A DNA stretch of 64,000 nt from the NCBI RefSeq assembly GCF_008831285.2, contig NC_045138.2:2768143-2832142 (forward strand). The letters are read 5' to 3'. Origin of the DNA: Nymphaea colorata (lineage: Eukaryota > Streptophyta > Magnoliopsida > Nymphaeales > Nymphaeaceae). The position numbers were made by a program, and so were the translations under genes. The notes under the pieces are model-generated. The model was not told the origin of the DNA. It did not search any database and was given only the letters and a program-made list of their open reading frames with translations. Positions 14,818 through 27,945 of the stretch are shown one piece after another; positions within the stretch are counted from its first letter, which is position 1; each line of letters begins with the position of its first letter.

Positions 14818-15176
14818 CTGATGTTGGCACCAGTTCATAATAAAAGTCAAAGTGAAAGCCCCCTATGACAAAGCAATTTCAGTCAAGCAACGAGTCAACG
14901 ACTGATCTACCATTTAGCATTATGTTAATTTGCTTTCTCGAGTAACCAAACACATGGAGAGAGAACTGGTACTCAGGATCCAACTCGCACCTCTATTTAT
15001 GTTATCAGGATAGTCATAAAAAGCTCTCAGATAGAAAAGTAACTTTAACAAAATACACCCAATCTCAAAACAAATTACATATAAAGATTATAACATGTCC
15101 CCTTCTACCTCTTTACATGTTAAAGCTCTACAATATTTTCTAGGAGCGATTACAAATTACCGAAACTAGTATGCTG

Positions 15177-15178
<2 letters not shown>

Positions 15179-15213
<35 letters not shown>
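15179..15213. repeat. (AT)n microsatellite
   Basis: About 17 uninterrupted AT dinucleotides, 64 bp before the left edge of the retroelement. Confidence 0.9.
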
Positions 15214-15215
<2 letters not shown>

Positions 15216-15277
15216 CTGGAAAAATTCATGTGTAAAGTTCCAGCCATTGCTGTCAAGGTTCGTCTTTCTTTCATAGG

Positions 15278-15581
15278 TGATGCAAGATGGAAGCATAATC
15301 AAATCATGTAATTGGATCTAGTTAGACTTTTGGTACTTGTTAAACGGATCCAGATCCGCAATCCATCACTTTCTCTATATAAAGGGACATGGGTCATTTT
15401 GTAACACAGTCATTCAGTTGAAAGAAATGAAAAGCAAGCTGTTTTGGTTAGTTTTCCTAGTTTTCTATGTTCTTCTTGTTCGTTAGATATTTGCTTGAGT
15501 TTTAGTTAGTTTAAGTTTAGTTTTAGGTTAGTTTTGAGTGCAGTTGGATTAAGATTCCTTAATCTTAATTATATTACATGA
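15278..15581 (+). repeat. 5' LTR of the TRIM-like element
   Basis: 304 bp, starting TGATGCAAG and ending ATTACATGA, a mutated form of the 3' LTR end TTGCATCA. It contains CTATATAAAGGG near 15377, which could be its own TATA box. Confidence 0.9.
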
Positions 15582-16780
15582 ATTTGGTATCAGAGCGAGG
15601 ATTTTACAAACATGAAAGACCAAATCTTGCTGCCGACAGTAGCAAGGCAGGAATCTGATTTATCTTGTTTAAGACAATAAGTTGCTGCTTTTACAAGAAA
15701 AGTGGATGGATTGGAAGCCTCTCTCGATAGATTAATGGAAGAATTTAGAGAAATGTTCCGTCCGGCTCTGCAGAACGTGCAAATCGTTCATGGACTTGCT
15801 GTTGCAGACACCATCAGAGTCCCCCTGCGTTCGCCTAAAAGAAGAGGAGAACCAGCTGCTTTGTCTTCTTTCCATCGACAAACGGAATCTACAGCCGCAG
15901 GTTGACTGGAGGTGAGGAGTCCGGCAACCATTTCTTCGACTAGTGTGAAGATTAACAGCTAGAAAGTTGTTGATCCATGCTCGATTTGGGGGCAGAGGGT
16001 GTTGGAGACAACTGTCGGTCGTCAGTATGCTGGAATGCAATGGCAAACCTTCCTTTAACTCAACAGCCTACGCCACCAGCAGCCAGCCTTGCCGTCGCCG
16101 TGGGTGGGCGGCCGGTGGCATGGGAGATGATGGGGACTCGGTTCCCAACCGGAGGAAGTGCGGAAAACGCAGTCGACAGTAGCAGAACCTTCACCTTTCC
16201 GCCTGCTCGTGTGAGAGACCTGGTGGCCCCGCCATCCAAACCAGCTCCGCCCATGGAATCGTCGCCCGCTGATAGCTGCCTTCTGCCCTCAGACGGGATG
16301 GTTGGGCGGCGGTGGGTGCCCTGATTCCGCCCTCTGGTTTGCCCCTTCCACCTCTGTTTGAGGCAGAAAGAGGGAAACTCGAGCGGCACCTCGAGCTACC
16401 GCTCGAGGGCTTGGGTCGGTCCCTTTTGGGACCGGTTCAACCTGAACCGGGATTTGGATCTGGTTCAGACCCGTATCGCCTGATTCACGGGTATAAAGGT
16501 TTGAATCTAGATCCAAACCAGTTCGTTCCATCATTTAAGACTGGATATGATTTGGGAATGCCCATAAATCATGTCCAAGCTCGGGTTCCTTCTATTAAGC
16601 CACCGTCGAAGCCACCACCTTGATCATCATTAGAAGCAGACACCACTTTAACATCTGAGCGGTGAAACCTTTTGTTTAGCAGATCCAAACTTTGTCCAAA
16701 CTCTCCAAGGTGAAGAATCATTTTGGCAGAATGAAAGATTTAAACTCGTCAAGGGTGACCCTTCTTCAACTAGGGGAGTC

Positions 16781-17084
16781 TGATGCAAGATGGAAGCATA
16801 ATCAAATCATGTAATTGGATCTATTTAGATTTTTGGTACTTGTTAAACGGATCCAGAACCACAATCCATCACTTTCTCTATATAAAGGGACGTGGGTCAT
16901 TTTGTAACACAGTCATTCAGTTGAAAGAAATGAAAAGCAAGTTGTTTTGGTTAGTTTTCCTAGTTTTCTCAGTTCTTCTTGTTCGTTAGATATTTGCTTG
17001 AGTTTTAGTTAGTTTAAGTTTAGTTTTAGGTTAGTTGTGAGTGCAGTTGGACTAAGATTCCTTCATCTTAATTATATTGCATCA
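16781..17084 (+). repeat. 3' LTR of the TRIM-like element
   Basis: 304 bp, starting TGATGCAAG and ending TTGCATCA, with perfect inverted ends. It lies only 121 bp from exon 12 of the PME-1 gene. Confidence 0.9.
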
Positions 17085-17205
17085 ATAGGTTTACAAGAAA
17101 CATAACACAAGAGTATGGAAATAGGTTGTGCAACAGTAATATCAAGAACTCAAAGTATGACAATAGGTTTTGTAACCTTAATCTTAAAAGGATAAAAAAA
17201 TGTAC

Positions 17206-20200
17206 CTCAACACCACAAGGACCAATGCGATTACGAGAAATGAAGTTGAGCACAAGAGAAGCAAATTCATCATGAGCATCTTCCTGCAGATATTAAATCT
17301 TATAAACCAGTACTCAGAAACAACAATCTCAAAATTGGTAAGGTCCTTTGCAGTACGAACCTGAATTGCATGTCCAGTATACCGCACGACAACCATTTGA
17401 AACTTCCCTTGCATCTGGCCAATGGTTAAGATTCTGCACATAAGTACATAATTAATTTACTTTCTACTATTTCAATGAATAGGAGGCCTGTGTTTGCGAA
17501 TAATGCCAAGTAACGACTTCCTTGCAGATTGGTAGCAAGGGAAAATAGTTGATAGAAAGAGATTTGAATAATGTGGAAGCATTCTGCCTTAGAGTGAAGC
17601 ATCCATGCAAGCAGGTGTGGACAAAGCAGAAGCAAGAATGTCAGCTTGAGTAAATCATGTGAGTTGTTCAGTAGAGGAGAAACTTGAACCAGAAAGACAA
17701 TTAGTGGGTAAGAAATCTTCGATCATAACCAACTTCAATCTTTTGGAACAGAATGTCACTTTTAGATTGTTAAAATTCGAACACAATAAAGAGGAATATC
17801 TGCAGTTACTTTCCTAGAAAAGATCTAGTTTACTGTTTCAGATCCTTCAGCTTTCCATTGTTAAAATGTTGAACCAAGGCAACTCATTTAACTTTACTAT
17901 ACGACATGTTGGACCCTGGACAAGCCTACTGCATTGACGCCAGTAACAGAAAGCCTTTGGCGCCTCTAACGGCTTGTTTGGTTGGAGGAAAAGGGAGGGA
18001 AAGGAAGGAATTGAGCAATCCCTCCTTTGTTTGGTTGGCTAATTAGAAAGGAGGAAAAAGGAGAAAGTTTGTTTGGCTGTGAGGGAAGGGAAAGGAAAGG
18101 GACAGAAAGGGAAGGATAGTGTAGTGTAAATCCAATCCCTCCAAAATTGGAGGGATTGAGAAGGAAAAGAAAGAAAGGGAAGAGGAAGAGTTTTTTTTTT
18201 TTGCCCACAATACCCCTTCATGAGGACCCACGTCTGGAAGAAGAAACAGAAGAAGAAGGCCTCAAGCAAGGAAGAGCAAAGGAGAAAAAAAAAAACAAAG
18301 AAGAAGAAGAAGAAGAAAAGGAAGAGGAAGGCCTCCCATCTGCTGCAAGGAAGGTGCGTTTTTCTTCCATCGCCCGCTGCATCCATAACTCCTCCATGCT
18401 AATTGACATCAGGCTACCAGGTGAAAAAAATTCATGTATCATGGGACTCAAATCAAAGATAGTCACCAGAAAATGACCACCTACAAGAGGCCCCAATATA
18501 TATATATTTTTTTCTAATGACATGAAAAAGGGGGGGAAAGGAAGAAAGTACCAATGGATGCAGTAAGCTAAGCAATAACTTTTTCTTTAACCCTTCAGCA
18601 TAATGACTTGACATGTTAGTGGTTCGAAAAACAGTTTACTTAGATCAAACAACATTGCATCCATGGAATCAGCTAAGGCAATGAAAATGGAACCCGTGTC
18701 TTAATTTTCATTGGAAATGGTTCAATGCAATTAGCCATTCATTACTACGGATAGTTGGATATGGAATCTTTTGGTTGAGCACTGACAGCAAAGGAAGTTT
18801 CTAGAGATTAAGTCACAAAGGTTCTGCATGTATGTGTAAACTGTAAATAGGTCAAACAATGAGCATTCTTTTATAATTTTCTGAAAAATGTATAAATTCT
18901 CTCTATCTCTATGTCACAACCATTTTCCCCTCCATCCCAACCCAATCCTTGACACCCACATCAAGATAGAAAAATGCCCCTAATGCAAGAAGGAACCATA
19001 TATAAATATACAATCAAGACCATGAAGAAAGCAAAAGATTACACAACCACCTTCTTAACAGATAATAGATTTTTCTGTGTGTGCACATTTTAATTATTCA
19101 TTCATGTAAAGTTTGTATCCATAAAGACGTAGCAGGTGTCTAACAATATATCCACATAACTTTCAACTGTTCATTCTTTTACAGTTTGCATCCACAAAGA
19201 AGTAGCAGGTGTTTAAAAATATATCCACTCAAACTAAAGAGAAGAAGACAGAAATTTAACTTATCCAATCTGTCGGTTCCTGCCAGCAATAACAGCTTTG
19301 GCACTGGACATGAAAGAAACTTGTCTGAAAGCCCTTCGTACCTGTTGCAGAGAATAAGATGCTTTCAAGTATGCATGCGCATCCAGATATGCAACACAAA
19401 TGGGAAAACATGCAAAGAGAACGCTACATGGAAGGGACTCTCTTTTAATTAGCAATACATGCCACAAAATTCAGCGAGTGAGATGTAAACGCAAGAAAAG
19501 AAGGGAGAAAGAAGAAAAAGTGTTTAACGTGGTTCAGCCGAAGCCTACATCCACGACTCTGCACTCTCTTAATGAACTTTGAGAGGTGCATGTTCCCTTA
19601 TATTAGGACTTGCATTACATATCGTGTACTCATCTTTCTTAATCAAGTCCCTGATTTTTGGGACGTTAGTTACATTTGGTCTCTCAACTTTAGAATGTTT
19701 ATCTCTACCTGTTATAGATAGAGATTCACCAAAATTGCAGGATTTTTGGAAGGTAGATCTATTGTTCACACCAGTTGCTCTTTCTCTATCATGAGCTTCA
19801 ACATGAGAGAGTAGTAACAGTAACAATCATCATACAAGACATTGGCATGGTCATAGACAGAAAAGCAAGATCCCAAAGAAGTACAACATTATCACAATGC
19901 TCATCTTTGTTGGACTTCCAGAAGACATACTCACCTGTTAAGGCAATTTCAATGGGATAATGATGATGAAAAAAAACTCATAAATTGTAATGCCATAGAA
20001 AGAAGCTCTTGTAGCACAAAATCAAGAAACATATTTTAAGACATAGCCACTACCGAATTTCCAGCTATATAGTAGGTCACTGATTTTGGAAGAAAGAAGT
20101 TTCCAAATGAACTGAGGTTCTAAAAGAGGAGGAAGTATGAAACACACCAATTTGTCATCCCATAGAAGCTGACATCTAACAAGAGGGAAAAAACGCCAAC

Positions 20201-23200
20201 CCAGATAATGATTGTTGAAACTGACAAGACCACAGGAACCTGGAACAAGATGAACATACAAGTGCTAACTCACCCATATAAAGCTTTTCACTCAGTTATG
20301 ATACCCAGAAAGATTGACTCCCCAGGTTCAAAATTTTCAATAATAGTGTTATTCCTAGTCAAAGTCACAGACCTTGGCGGCTAGCACTACCTTTAAAGTT
20401 TATCTATATATAGCGTATTATCTACACCACATTGGGCCTCAAATGGCTAAGTTTAAACCTTAGAGTTATAGGCTTCAACACACTCAGAAGCATAGAAGAA
20501 AAGCAGGAGGAGGAGGAGGACAAAGAAGAAAAGAAAGAAAAAACAGGAGGAAGAAGAAAAATGATGAAAAAGAAGAAAAGGAGGAAACTGGAAAAAATAA
20601 GAGAGCTATCTAATTTGATTACCTTTTTCTGGACAAATTTGAAAATAGTCTTTTCATTGACTCCACTAGACTCTATTTTGTTTGAACAACACCCATGCCT
20701 AAATAGGTTGTGAGGATGTTTCTGCCTTTTAAGTGCACATCCATATTACATGCCTGATATTGTGGAAAATCATACAGAATGAAAAACATCCTGCAAAAAA
20801 GCTGCCACTAAGGTGTGCAATTTTTGAAGCAAAATTATGTCAAATCTGCAGGCACTATTTCAAATACAAATGAAATAAACCATTCAAAAAACCATCTCTC
20901 GGAAAAAAAAACTCTTTTTTTGACAAGAAAAATTAGCACTCACACAAAAATGGGTGACACAATCATATCGACATGGCTGCAATTGGCGAAGGTATTGGAT
21001 ATGGTAAAACATATTTTAGTATTATTTATATTTGAAAGCATACATAATATATAAATACATAATAAAAATATATTTATATAGAGATACAGATGGATCGGCC
21101 CAGCAACCCAGTTTTTCAAAATTGAACTGAACCTGTACCCACACCCATGTGACATGTCCAGCAATTCTAGGCATCCCAATATCAAAATCCTTCAGCAACA
21201 TAATCAACAGAAAACAACATTTCAATGACTAAATTTCCTATTTCATTATTTGAGAAAAGAATCCATATGAAAAGCAAGTATCTTATAAGTCATGGTAACA
21301 GATGTAGTAAGTCTCAAGGAAGAACAAAAAAGATGATCCTGCCTTACCAGCCTTTCCAGTATTTCTCAGTTTCTTCTAGAGGTGTCCGATATGTGTAACT
21401 GCAACATACCTTCAAATTTAGGGATACAACTTCTCACCTATAGGTAGACATATAATGGAAACACAACATGACAATTATAAAGAAGAAAGCAAAGTACAGA
21501 AATACACATGATACCAGTTTTTTGCTTCATTATAAGTTAAAGTTGATGGAACTGAAATACGAGCAGACTCGATATTCCTCAAAGAGCCTCCTCTGACGCT
21601 CCATTCAATCTATGACAACAATTGGTGAAAACAGACAATAAAACAAAATCTTTGATCTAAGAGTGCTCAAAAAACTAAATTCTCTCGAAAAAACCAGAAA
21701 GATGAAACAAAGCCCTCTCAACTAGACAAATGCAATAGGCAGCTTCACAAAAAGAAAAATATTGGAAAAAGCAACGAAGGAATGGACTATGGAGTATTAT
21801 GAACTGTACATACTGCTTTTTCAATTGTACGAAAATGCTGTGGCCTATTTGAAAGAATTTTCTGCATATGGATCAAAGATGCCATTGCAGTCCCCTGCAT
21901 TTTTGAGATTATGTAAGCGATGAAGCAAACTGTAAATGTAACTATTTAATTGTCATAAAACTGGAAACACAAACCTCTACCACGTCAACCACAACTAATC
22001 CTTGCAAATTTGAAATCATTTTCTTCGCCGACAAATGCACAGCAACAGATCCTCCCATGCTGCAATCAAATCTCAAGAAATTAATATCAGCCTTTGTTTC
22101 ATACTCACTTTTGCGGGAAGGATATACTTATTATATAAAGGAACGAATAAGTGTCAGCATGAACATAAAGCATGTTATTTTCTCATTTGGTCAGCAAGAA
22201 GGATTGTGATTACAGGGCATAACTTGTTGAAGCCAGGGTTAGAAGATAACTAAACTTAGATGGCGACATCATACTTTTCACTGAAGAGAACACATCATGA
22301 CTCAGATGAAACAAAACATAAACTTAATGAATACCCATAAGAACTTTCTTCATGCTTCATAGATCTCATAAGCACATTCACACGTGTGTAAACAAACAAA
22401 TATTCAAGAGAACCACTATAGCAAATGAGACTTTCCAGAACTTATAAAATACTGCCTTTGTCAGTCACTGGTTTTCCAAGGGAAATTTTGACACAACTTG
22501 GTAATGAAAAGCACTTAAATGTTCGATCCCCGTCCTCTAAAAAATGTACCTTTTTTTGCCATTTCCTAAAGACATTATTGCAAGAGTAGAGTTTATAAGT
22601 TTCTGATGTGAGTCTATCCGACAAAATTTGTGAGAAAATGAAATTTCTGTAATCATCATAAAGTTATACTTGAATTGTGTCCAAAAAAGACATTATCATC
22701 ACCAAAGCTTATAATACATGAATCACCTCATATGGGCACTACCTGGCTTCAGTATAATTAACAAGCTATTTTTTTAAGGCAAGCTATCAAGATAATCATT
22801 TTCTTAAAGTCATCTTCCAAAAACATGATTTGCTAGACCTTTGCTGAACCTTAGTAGGTAGCTAATAAAGTTATTTTGAAAAAATTGTCTGAAGTTCTCT
22901 ATGCCTATAATAAAAACAGAAATTCAGGGAACCCCAGAAGGAAATCAATAACAAATGCTCTCTAACCAATAGAAGCATATCCTGCTTGCTCAGATTACTA
23001 CTGGAACACATGGTTTGAAAGCCAGTACTCAGGACTTTGACTTGAATCTCAAGTCAACTCGGTGACTTGGCCTAGTTTTGAAGACTTCACTTTTTGCATG
23101 GTAATGGTGTTTTTCATTTATGATATCGTTGATATATTATACATAATATGTATAATAATGTGTATGCTTATATAAAGTATAAACTGCAAATTTTATTAAC

Positions 23201-23228
23201 CTGTTTGCTACAATATACATAATCCAGC

Positions 23229-23260
<32 letters not shown>

Positions 23261-25944
23261 CAATTTCCAAAGTTTATCTGTGTAACATACACACTTAACA
23301 TTGTATATATGGAGTGACATAATAAAACCAACTAGTAACTCTGTTGACTCACCAAAGCTCAGCTGACCCAGCTGAAACTCGGATAACATGGCCAGATCTT
23401 GTTAGTTCCTGGTTTTTCTATTTCTTTGGCCATGTTGAGAACCACGTCACAGAGTCAACGTGGTGAAGCTTTAATCACTGGAACCGTCCCCTTTTACTAG
23501 GAGAATGGAACTTTTTCATTGCCGTACTTCCCTTGGACTTCTTCTATTCATCCAACCATTACAGACCTCATGTGAGACTGTCCCAATTTATTAGATTTCT
23601 TTAACAAGGAAATGAATGTAAAAAAAAAATAAGGAATATAAAAGATACAAGCATATCAAAACATTATCATGACTATTTTCTCCCTAGTTCCTCAAGTCTG
23701 ATTTATAGCAAATTGGTATGTTGATAGCCACAACACGTAGTAAAGAGGACGAACCTGTGTCCAACCAGCACAATTGCAGGAAATGAATCACCATACAACA
23801 CCTTCAAAACACTCACCACATCAGAGCAAAGGGTCTGCCAAAAATAGCCATGATCAGTAATTTATTGTTGAAGGATGTTGGCAAGTAGAAGATAGATAAT
23901 CACCTCTATAGATAAGTCCCAGTCATTTTCGGTGAATGACTTCCCATGTCCTCTAAGATCCATGGCTACAACCCGAGCATTCTTCTTGATCTGACTTGCA
24001 GACAAGGCAAAGGAAAGCCTGGCAAGCAGAATTATAGTACGACATCAGAATAAAGAGAAAAGAAACCAAATCAACCCAACTCTGATCAATCAACTTTTTT
24101 GAAAAATCAGTTTGCTTGTTTGTAGTTTCATATGTAGGGCTAGCTAACATCAAAGAGCATTTGTTAGTTTGCTTGACTGGCATTCTTGTGGAATGCAGCA
24201 CCACTAAGGTGGCAAATTTACTTTTTCGAGCTTTTGAATTGTTGAGCACTTAAGACAGTATACATGATCAAAATGAGAGACTTGCTTTGGAGATCCACAT
24301 GTCTGAATGGTACTACACGGCAGAGTACACAAACAGGAGCAATGTCATCACTCAGGAACAAATGTTATTTGAATATAAATGCAGGTAATTAAAGCACTAG
24401 ATATTTGACAAAGGAAAGCAATGAAAGCAGAAAAACATCATTACCCAGTATATCCACCCCCATGAATACAAAAAACAACAGGTCCATCGGATCCAGCAGA
24501 ATATACATGGAAGACCTGGAAATGAAATTAGATTAAAAATGTGTTGTTTGATTCAGAGCTTTACATCAAACAATCACTAGGACTATTGGCTACTTACATC
24601 TGTTGTTCCAGGAATAGTAACATCTTCCTCTTTGTCAAAATACCCCGACCATTCCAGCGGTCCATACTTTTGAAGTGGAGTTCTATATTCACAACACAAC
24701 AAGATAAATAAACCATTAACAAACATAATTTCTAAGAGAGAAAAGTTGATCAACAACAATTTTGGCTTAAGTACACAGAAGTTGTCCCATTCCTTTTTTA
24801 TTTAATCCTGTTTCCTACAATTAAAATTTGCACCAGTCATATAAGGATATTGGTATGAGATACTTGCAAACTACTTTTTGGTGAAACAAAGTAAAATTTT
24901 GTGTAACATGGGAGAAGCAAGTTGCTTAAACAAAATATTCAATTAAGCAGGGAAAAAATGTGAAGGAGCAACATGGTTACATGGTTCTACATGTGAAGAA
25001 GACAAATAATATCTTGAATATTCAATCCTTGCTGAGAGACAAGGTAGCGAGGAAGGATTTTGATCCCCTCAAGAAGTCCCTGGAATTAACTGTAATAAAA
25101 GAAAGACATTTTGGATCTGTCCATGGCAAGTGAATTTAGGTTTTACAGTATGTCTGTTTTGCATTTTTTCTTCCATATACATATCAACTGCATTTCTCCC
25201 CTCTGTTGCTCCAGCATTGGAAGCATTTTATGAAATGGCAATGACGCAGATGATCCGTTCAAGTTCAGCCTTCTCCAAACGATGGCTAAGGTTGACCTGA
25301 ACTTCTTAATCAAAACAATTATGACAAGCATATTGATGATGATGATGACAAATGAAACTGATGATCACGATGGTGCCAAAGCTGCTGATGACAATGACGA
25401 CAATAATGATGCACCTACGTTACTTTTCACTTCTTGATAATCGAAATTAGTTAATTTAACCAATTTGCGAGAGTTTTCTTCTGTAGCTTCAGCGATTCCA
25501 CAAGCTCAAACATGAAAGTCCAACGACGGCAATCAAAAGCATACTGAACAGTGGAAGCTCAGGGATCACACAAACGACATTCAATAGCCGATCCAAAGGT
25601 ATCAAACATCAACCTTTCTCTTCTTCTCCTTTCTTCTCGAAGTATGCAGGAAAAGAACAGAAAACTGACTACATCGTAACTCCAAAATCAGAGATAATTC
25701 TAATCTGGAAAACGATTCAAGGACAATGATCACGAATTGGAGACTTCTCCTGTAACCTCCGACGTTCGACGAAATGAAACCACGCAAACGAAAGGAAGTC
25801 AAACGCAAAAAATAAAAGAAAAAGGGAAAGATCGTACTGAATCGGCGGACGATCGGGGACTGAAGAGAAGGCCGACGGAGGAGGGTTCGGCGGCGACTCT
25901 TCTTCAGCGTCCTCGGGGAGAGAGGAGAGTTCCTTGGCGTCCAT
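17206..25944 (-). CDS. PPME1: Protein phosphatase methylesterase 1 (PME-1)
   Basis: An alpha/beta hydrolase that removes the methyl ester from the C-terminal Leu of the PP2A catalytic subunit, reversing LCMT1. Exons (5' to 3'): 25944-25838, 24682-24598, 24515-24445, 24018-23904, 23834-23755, 22059-21975, 21894-21814, 21609-21515, 21398-21348, 19341-19261, 17433-17361, 17283-17206. All are GT-AG and all phases agree, giving 334 residues. Residues 82-88 are HGGGYTG (oxyanion region). The nucleophile is Ser153 in GHSMGG (151-156). The other triad members are Asp178 in VVVDVVEG and His305 in YTGHAIQ. The end is open: exon 12 stops after Gly-Val-Glu and the final short exon is unproven (candidate at 14817). 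The start at 25944 matches plant homologues (MDAKELSSLPEDAEEE); an in-frame ATG at 26043 also exists. Introns hold a purine-rich tract and an LTR-like fragment. Confidence 0.93.
17970..18400. repeat. Purine-rich repeat in a PME-1 intron
   Basis: Positions 17985-18175 resemble the start of a common plant MITE type (GGCTTGTTTGGTTGG, then GTTTGGTTGG and GTTTGGCTG, with many GGAGGGA words). Positions 18230-18340 are AAG/GAA runs. It lies in the intron between exons 10 and 11. The frames across it are low-complexity. Confidence 0.4.
19485..19830 (+). repeat. LTR-like fragment in a PME-1 intron
   Basis: Contains AACGTGGTTCAGCCGAAG then CCTACATCCACG, a sequence common near the start of plant retrotransposon LTRs, about 50 bp after a possible TG start. 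I found no matching second LTR or target duplication, so a solo or partial LTR is likely. It lies between exons 9 and 10. Confidence 0.4.
23229..23260. repeat. (TA)n microsatellite
   Basis: TA repeat with one G interruption, in the PME-1 intron between exons 5 and 6. Confidence 0.85.
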
Positions 25945-26075
25945 GACTTCGATTTCGATCTCACGAGATTCGCTTCGACCCCTCAACGGGAACGGGACAA
26001 GCCTAATTTTCGCGCGAAATGGGAACTCGAAACGAGAACGCACAAAAGTAAATTGAAAGCAACGGGCGTAACCTG

Positions 26076-26083
26076 CTTTTATA
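26076..26083 (-). promoter_or_regulatory. TATA box of PME-1
   Basis: TATAAAAG on the minus strand, about 135 bp before the ATG at 25944. Transcription would start near 26045-26050, which puts the upstream in-frame ATG (26043) almost at the cap. Confidence 0.55.
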
Positions 26084-26090
26084 GCCCCGG

Positions 26091-26216
26091 AACCGATACG
26101 AACAAATTCCCATGGGCATCCGAACTGGTACGATCAAATTCCTGAAGGAACCCGCAGCGATACGTGCAAATTTTCGGTCATCCAAACCGATGCGATCGAA
26201 TTCCTATGGGGATCCG
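26091..26216. repeat. Four 29-33 bp repeats behind the PME-1 promoter
   Basis: The consensus is CCGATACGATCAAATTCC followed by a variable half and ATCCG. Copies start at about 26091, 26123, 26155 and 26184, with a partial fifth after 26216. They sit directly upstream of the TATA box at 26083, so they could be a promoter element array or simply a minisatellite. Confidence 0.6.
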
Positions 26217-26299
26217 AATCGTGGGATAAATGCTCGTAGTCCGATTCGAATCGATTCCACCAGGAAACTGTGCATTGGTAGATTCGCTTACGGCTTATT

Positions 26300-27532
26300 T
26301 TACGCTTTTCATAGCATTTAATAATATTATTATTCTTTTCCAACCAATTCAAGTCCCTTTAATTTTTTGACATATTTACAATATTTTAAATTAAAAAAAA
26401 TCAAAACTTTAACTTGCAATTTCTATTCAATTAAATAATTAAAAAACTCTTAATTTTAAAGGCATAACAAAAACATGTGCTAAATTTCAATTTGCTTATA
26501 TTCTAAACTCCTCTTTGCTACTCAAAAATATGGTAAATTTTTAAAAAACTAAAAGTAGGAGAAAAATAAAATAAGTGAGAAACTGATAACATTATATTTG
26601 CAACAAGTACAAAATAAAAAATTAAAAAAACGTTTGGCATTAAAAAAATAAAAAAATGAAAAAAAGTGAAAAAACACATTAAAAACACGCTTTTTTGTTG
26701 TTAACATTGTTTAAAAAAAAATGTGTTTTTCTAAGTTTTAAATGTCATTTAATTTATAGCATTTTTTTAAAGTTTTATTAAAAAAAGTAACGCATTTATG
26801 TGACAAATTGCATTGGAAGTTGCATAGAGAATGTTTGTTTCTTTACCTTTGTTGCTTTTACCTTCTTCCTCTCCAACTCCATCCCATGCTGTCAAGCCAA
26901 GAAGAATGTTTATAGGGAACATCTTCCAATCCTATCACACACTCGGCAAAAATGGAATGGGAAGGAAATTTCTCATTCCATTTTCCTGGAAATAAGTTTC
27001 CATGATCTTATTTCTCGTTCCATATCTCTAGTCCATCAAACAGCCCTTAAAAGGGTGTTGGGATGACACCTTCTTAAAATCGGGTTTTGTGTAAACCTGA
27101 TTTCTCTGCTTGGATGACAATAGAAAACAAAAACTTGGTTTTAAAATTGAATGTTAAATACAGCAAAATGATAGTTGAACAAATACAATTGCCTGTTATG
27201 CTACCACTAATAAACTTTGTCGACCAATCTTCATTAAGGCATCTAGATTTTAAAATTACCTTTGACTATCATTCCTTGATTAAAATCACCTTAAGGCAGG
27301 GTTTATTCACAAAATTCTACCAAACGATCATCAGGATCCTTTGATTTTTCTCAGCATAGACGTAAAACTGTACCGCGCATTGTTTATCAAAGCTAGTTAT
27401 GTACGTTGTACTGTGCACAAAAATTTGATGGGCCATTATGGGTTAATGACAAAAATGTCTTTACTCAATATAAGAAGGAAACCTTTTATAAAGATGTAAA
27501 AAGAAATCGAAAAAAAGTAAAAAACTCAAAAA

Positions 27533-27572
<40 letters not shown>

Positions 27573-27685
27573 TGTGTATATGTGTTGCATGCACCAGGCG
27601 CACATGCGACTCACTTCTCTGTACACTTGTCATCAAAAGGGAGGGGGCACCTTTCAACCCCTCTCATCTTAAGTGATGATATATA
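26300..27685. other. AT-rich DNA with decayed element pieces
   Basis: 26560-26800 matches 28600-28765 in part (AATGTCATTTAATTTATAGC and similar words). 26930-27050 has CATTCCATTTTCC and related words typical of small plant MITEs. 27531-27572 is an AT microsatellite. No gene is supported. Confidence 0.45.
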
Positions 27686-27689
27686 ATTA

Positions 27690-27945
27690 GGCTCCGGCAT
27701 CGGCCTAGCTCGATAAGAACCGGGTCTGGGTCAGCTTGATGTCCAAAACTTGGATTTGATGCTCGAAACCCGAGCCTGGAACCAGCGCGGCCCGATTAAA
27801 AAAACTATTTTTAAATGTAAAATAAATTATATATATAATATATTTTTAATAATAAAATATACTTTATTAATAAAATTAAAAAAATAAATTTTAACGGGCC
27901 TACCGAACCCCGTCGGGCTAACGTGGGCCGGACCGATATGATATA
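27690..27945. repeat. Copy of the GGCCCGGG-ended repeat family
   Basis: The ends carry GGCATCGGCC and GTGGGCCGG. The middle has CCCGATTAAAA, TAAAATAAATT and AATAATAAAATATA, as in the element at 44734-45033. Target duplication is not clear. Confidence 0.4.

Larger units (their letters stand above)
15278..17084 (+). mobile_element. TRIM-like non-autonomous LTR retroelement
   Basis: Two 304-bp LTRs (15278-15581 and 16781-17084) enclose 1.2 kb. The target duplication ATAGG is at 15273-15277 and 17085-17089. The outer ends form TGATGCA...TGCATCA. Directly after the 5' LTR is TGGTATCAGAGC (15585-15596), the primer site matching plant initiator-Met tRNA. A purine-rich AGGGGAG precedes the 3' LTR. 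The interior has only short frames, one (15702-15905) with a gag-like charged start, and no protease, RT or integrase, so it must have been mobilised in trans. The LTRs differ at about 13 of 304 positions by my count, so the insertion is not recent. It lies on + within or just after the minus-strand PME-1 gene. Confidence 0.9.

Noticed and set aside
18147-18523. Lys/Glu-rich and Phe-rich frames on both strands
   Set aside because: They come from a purine-rich simple-sequence tract inside a PME-1 intron.
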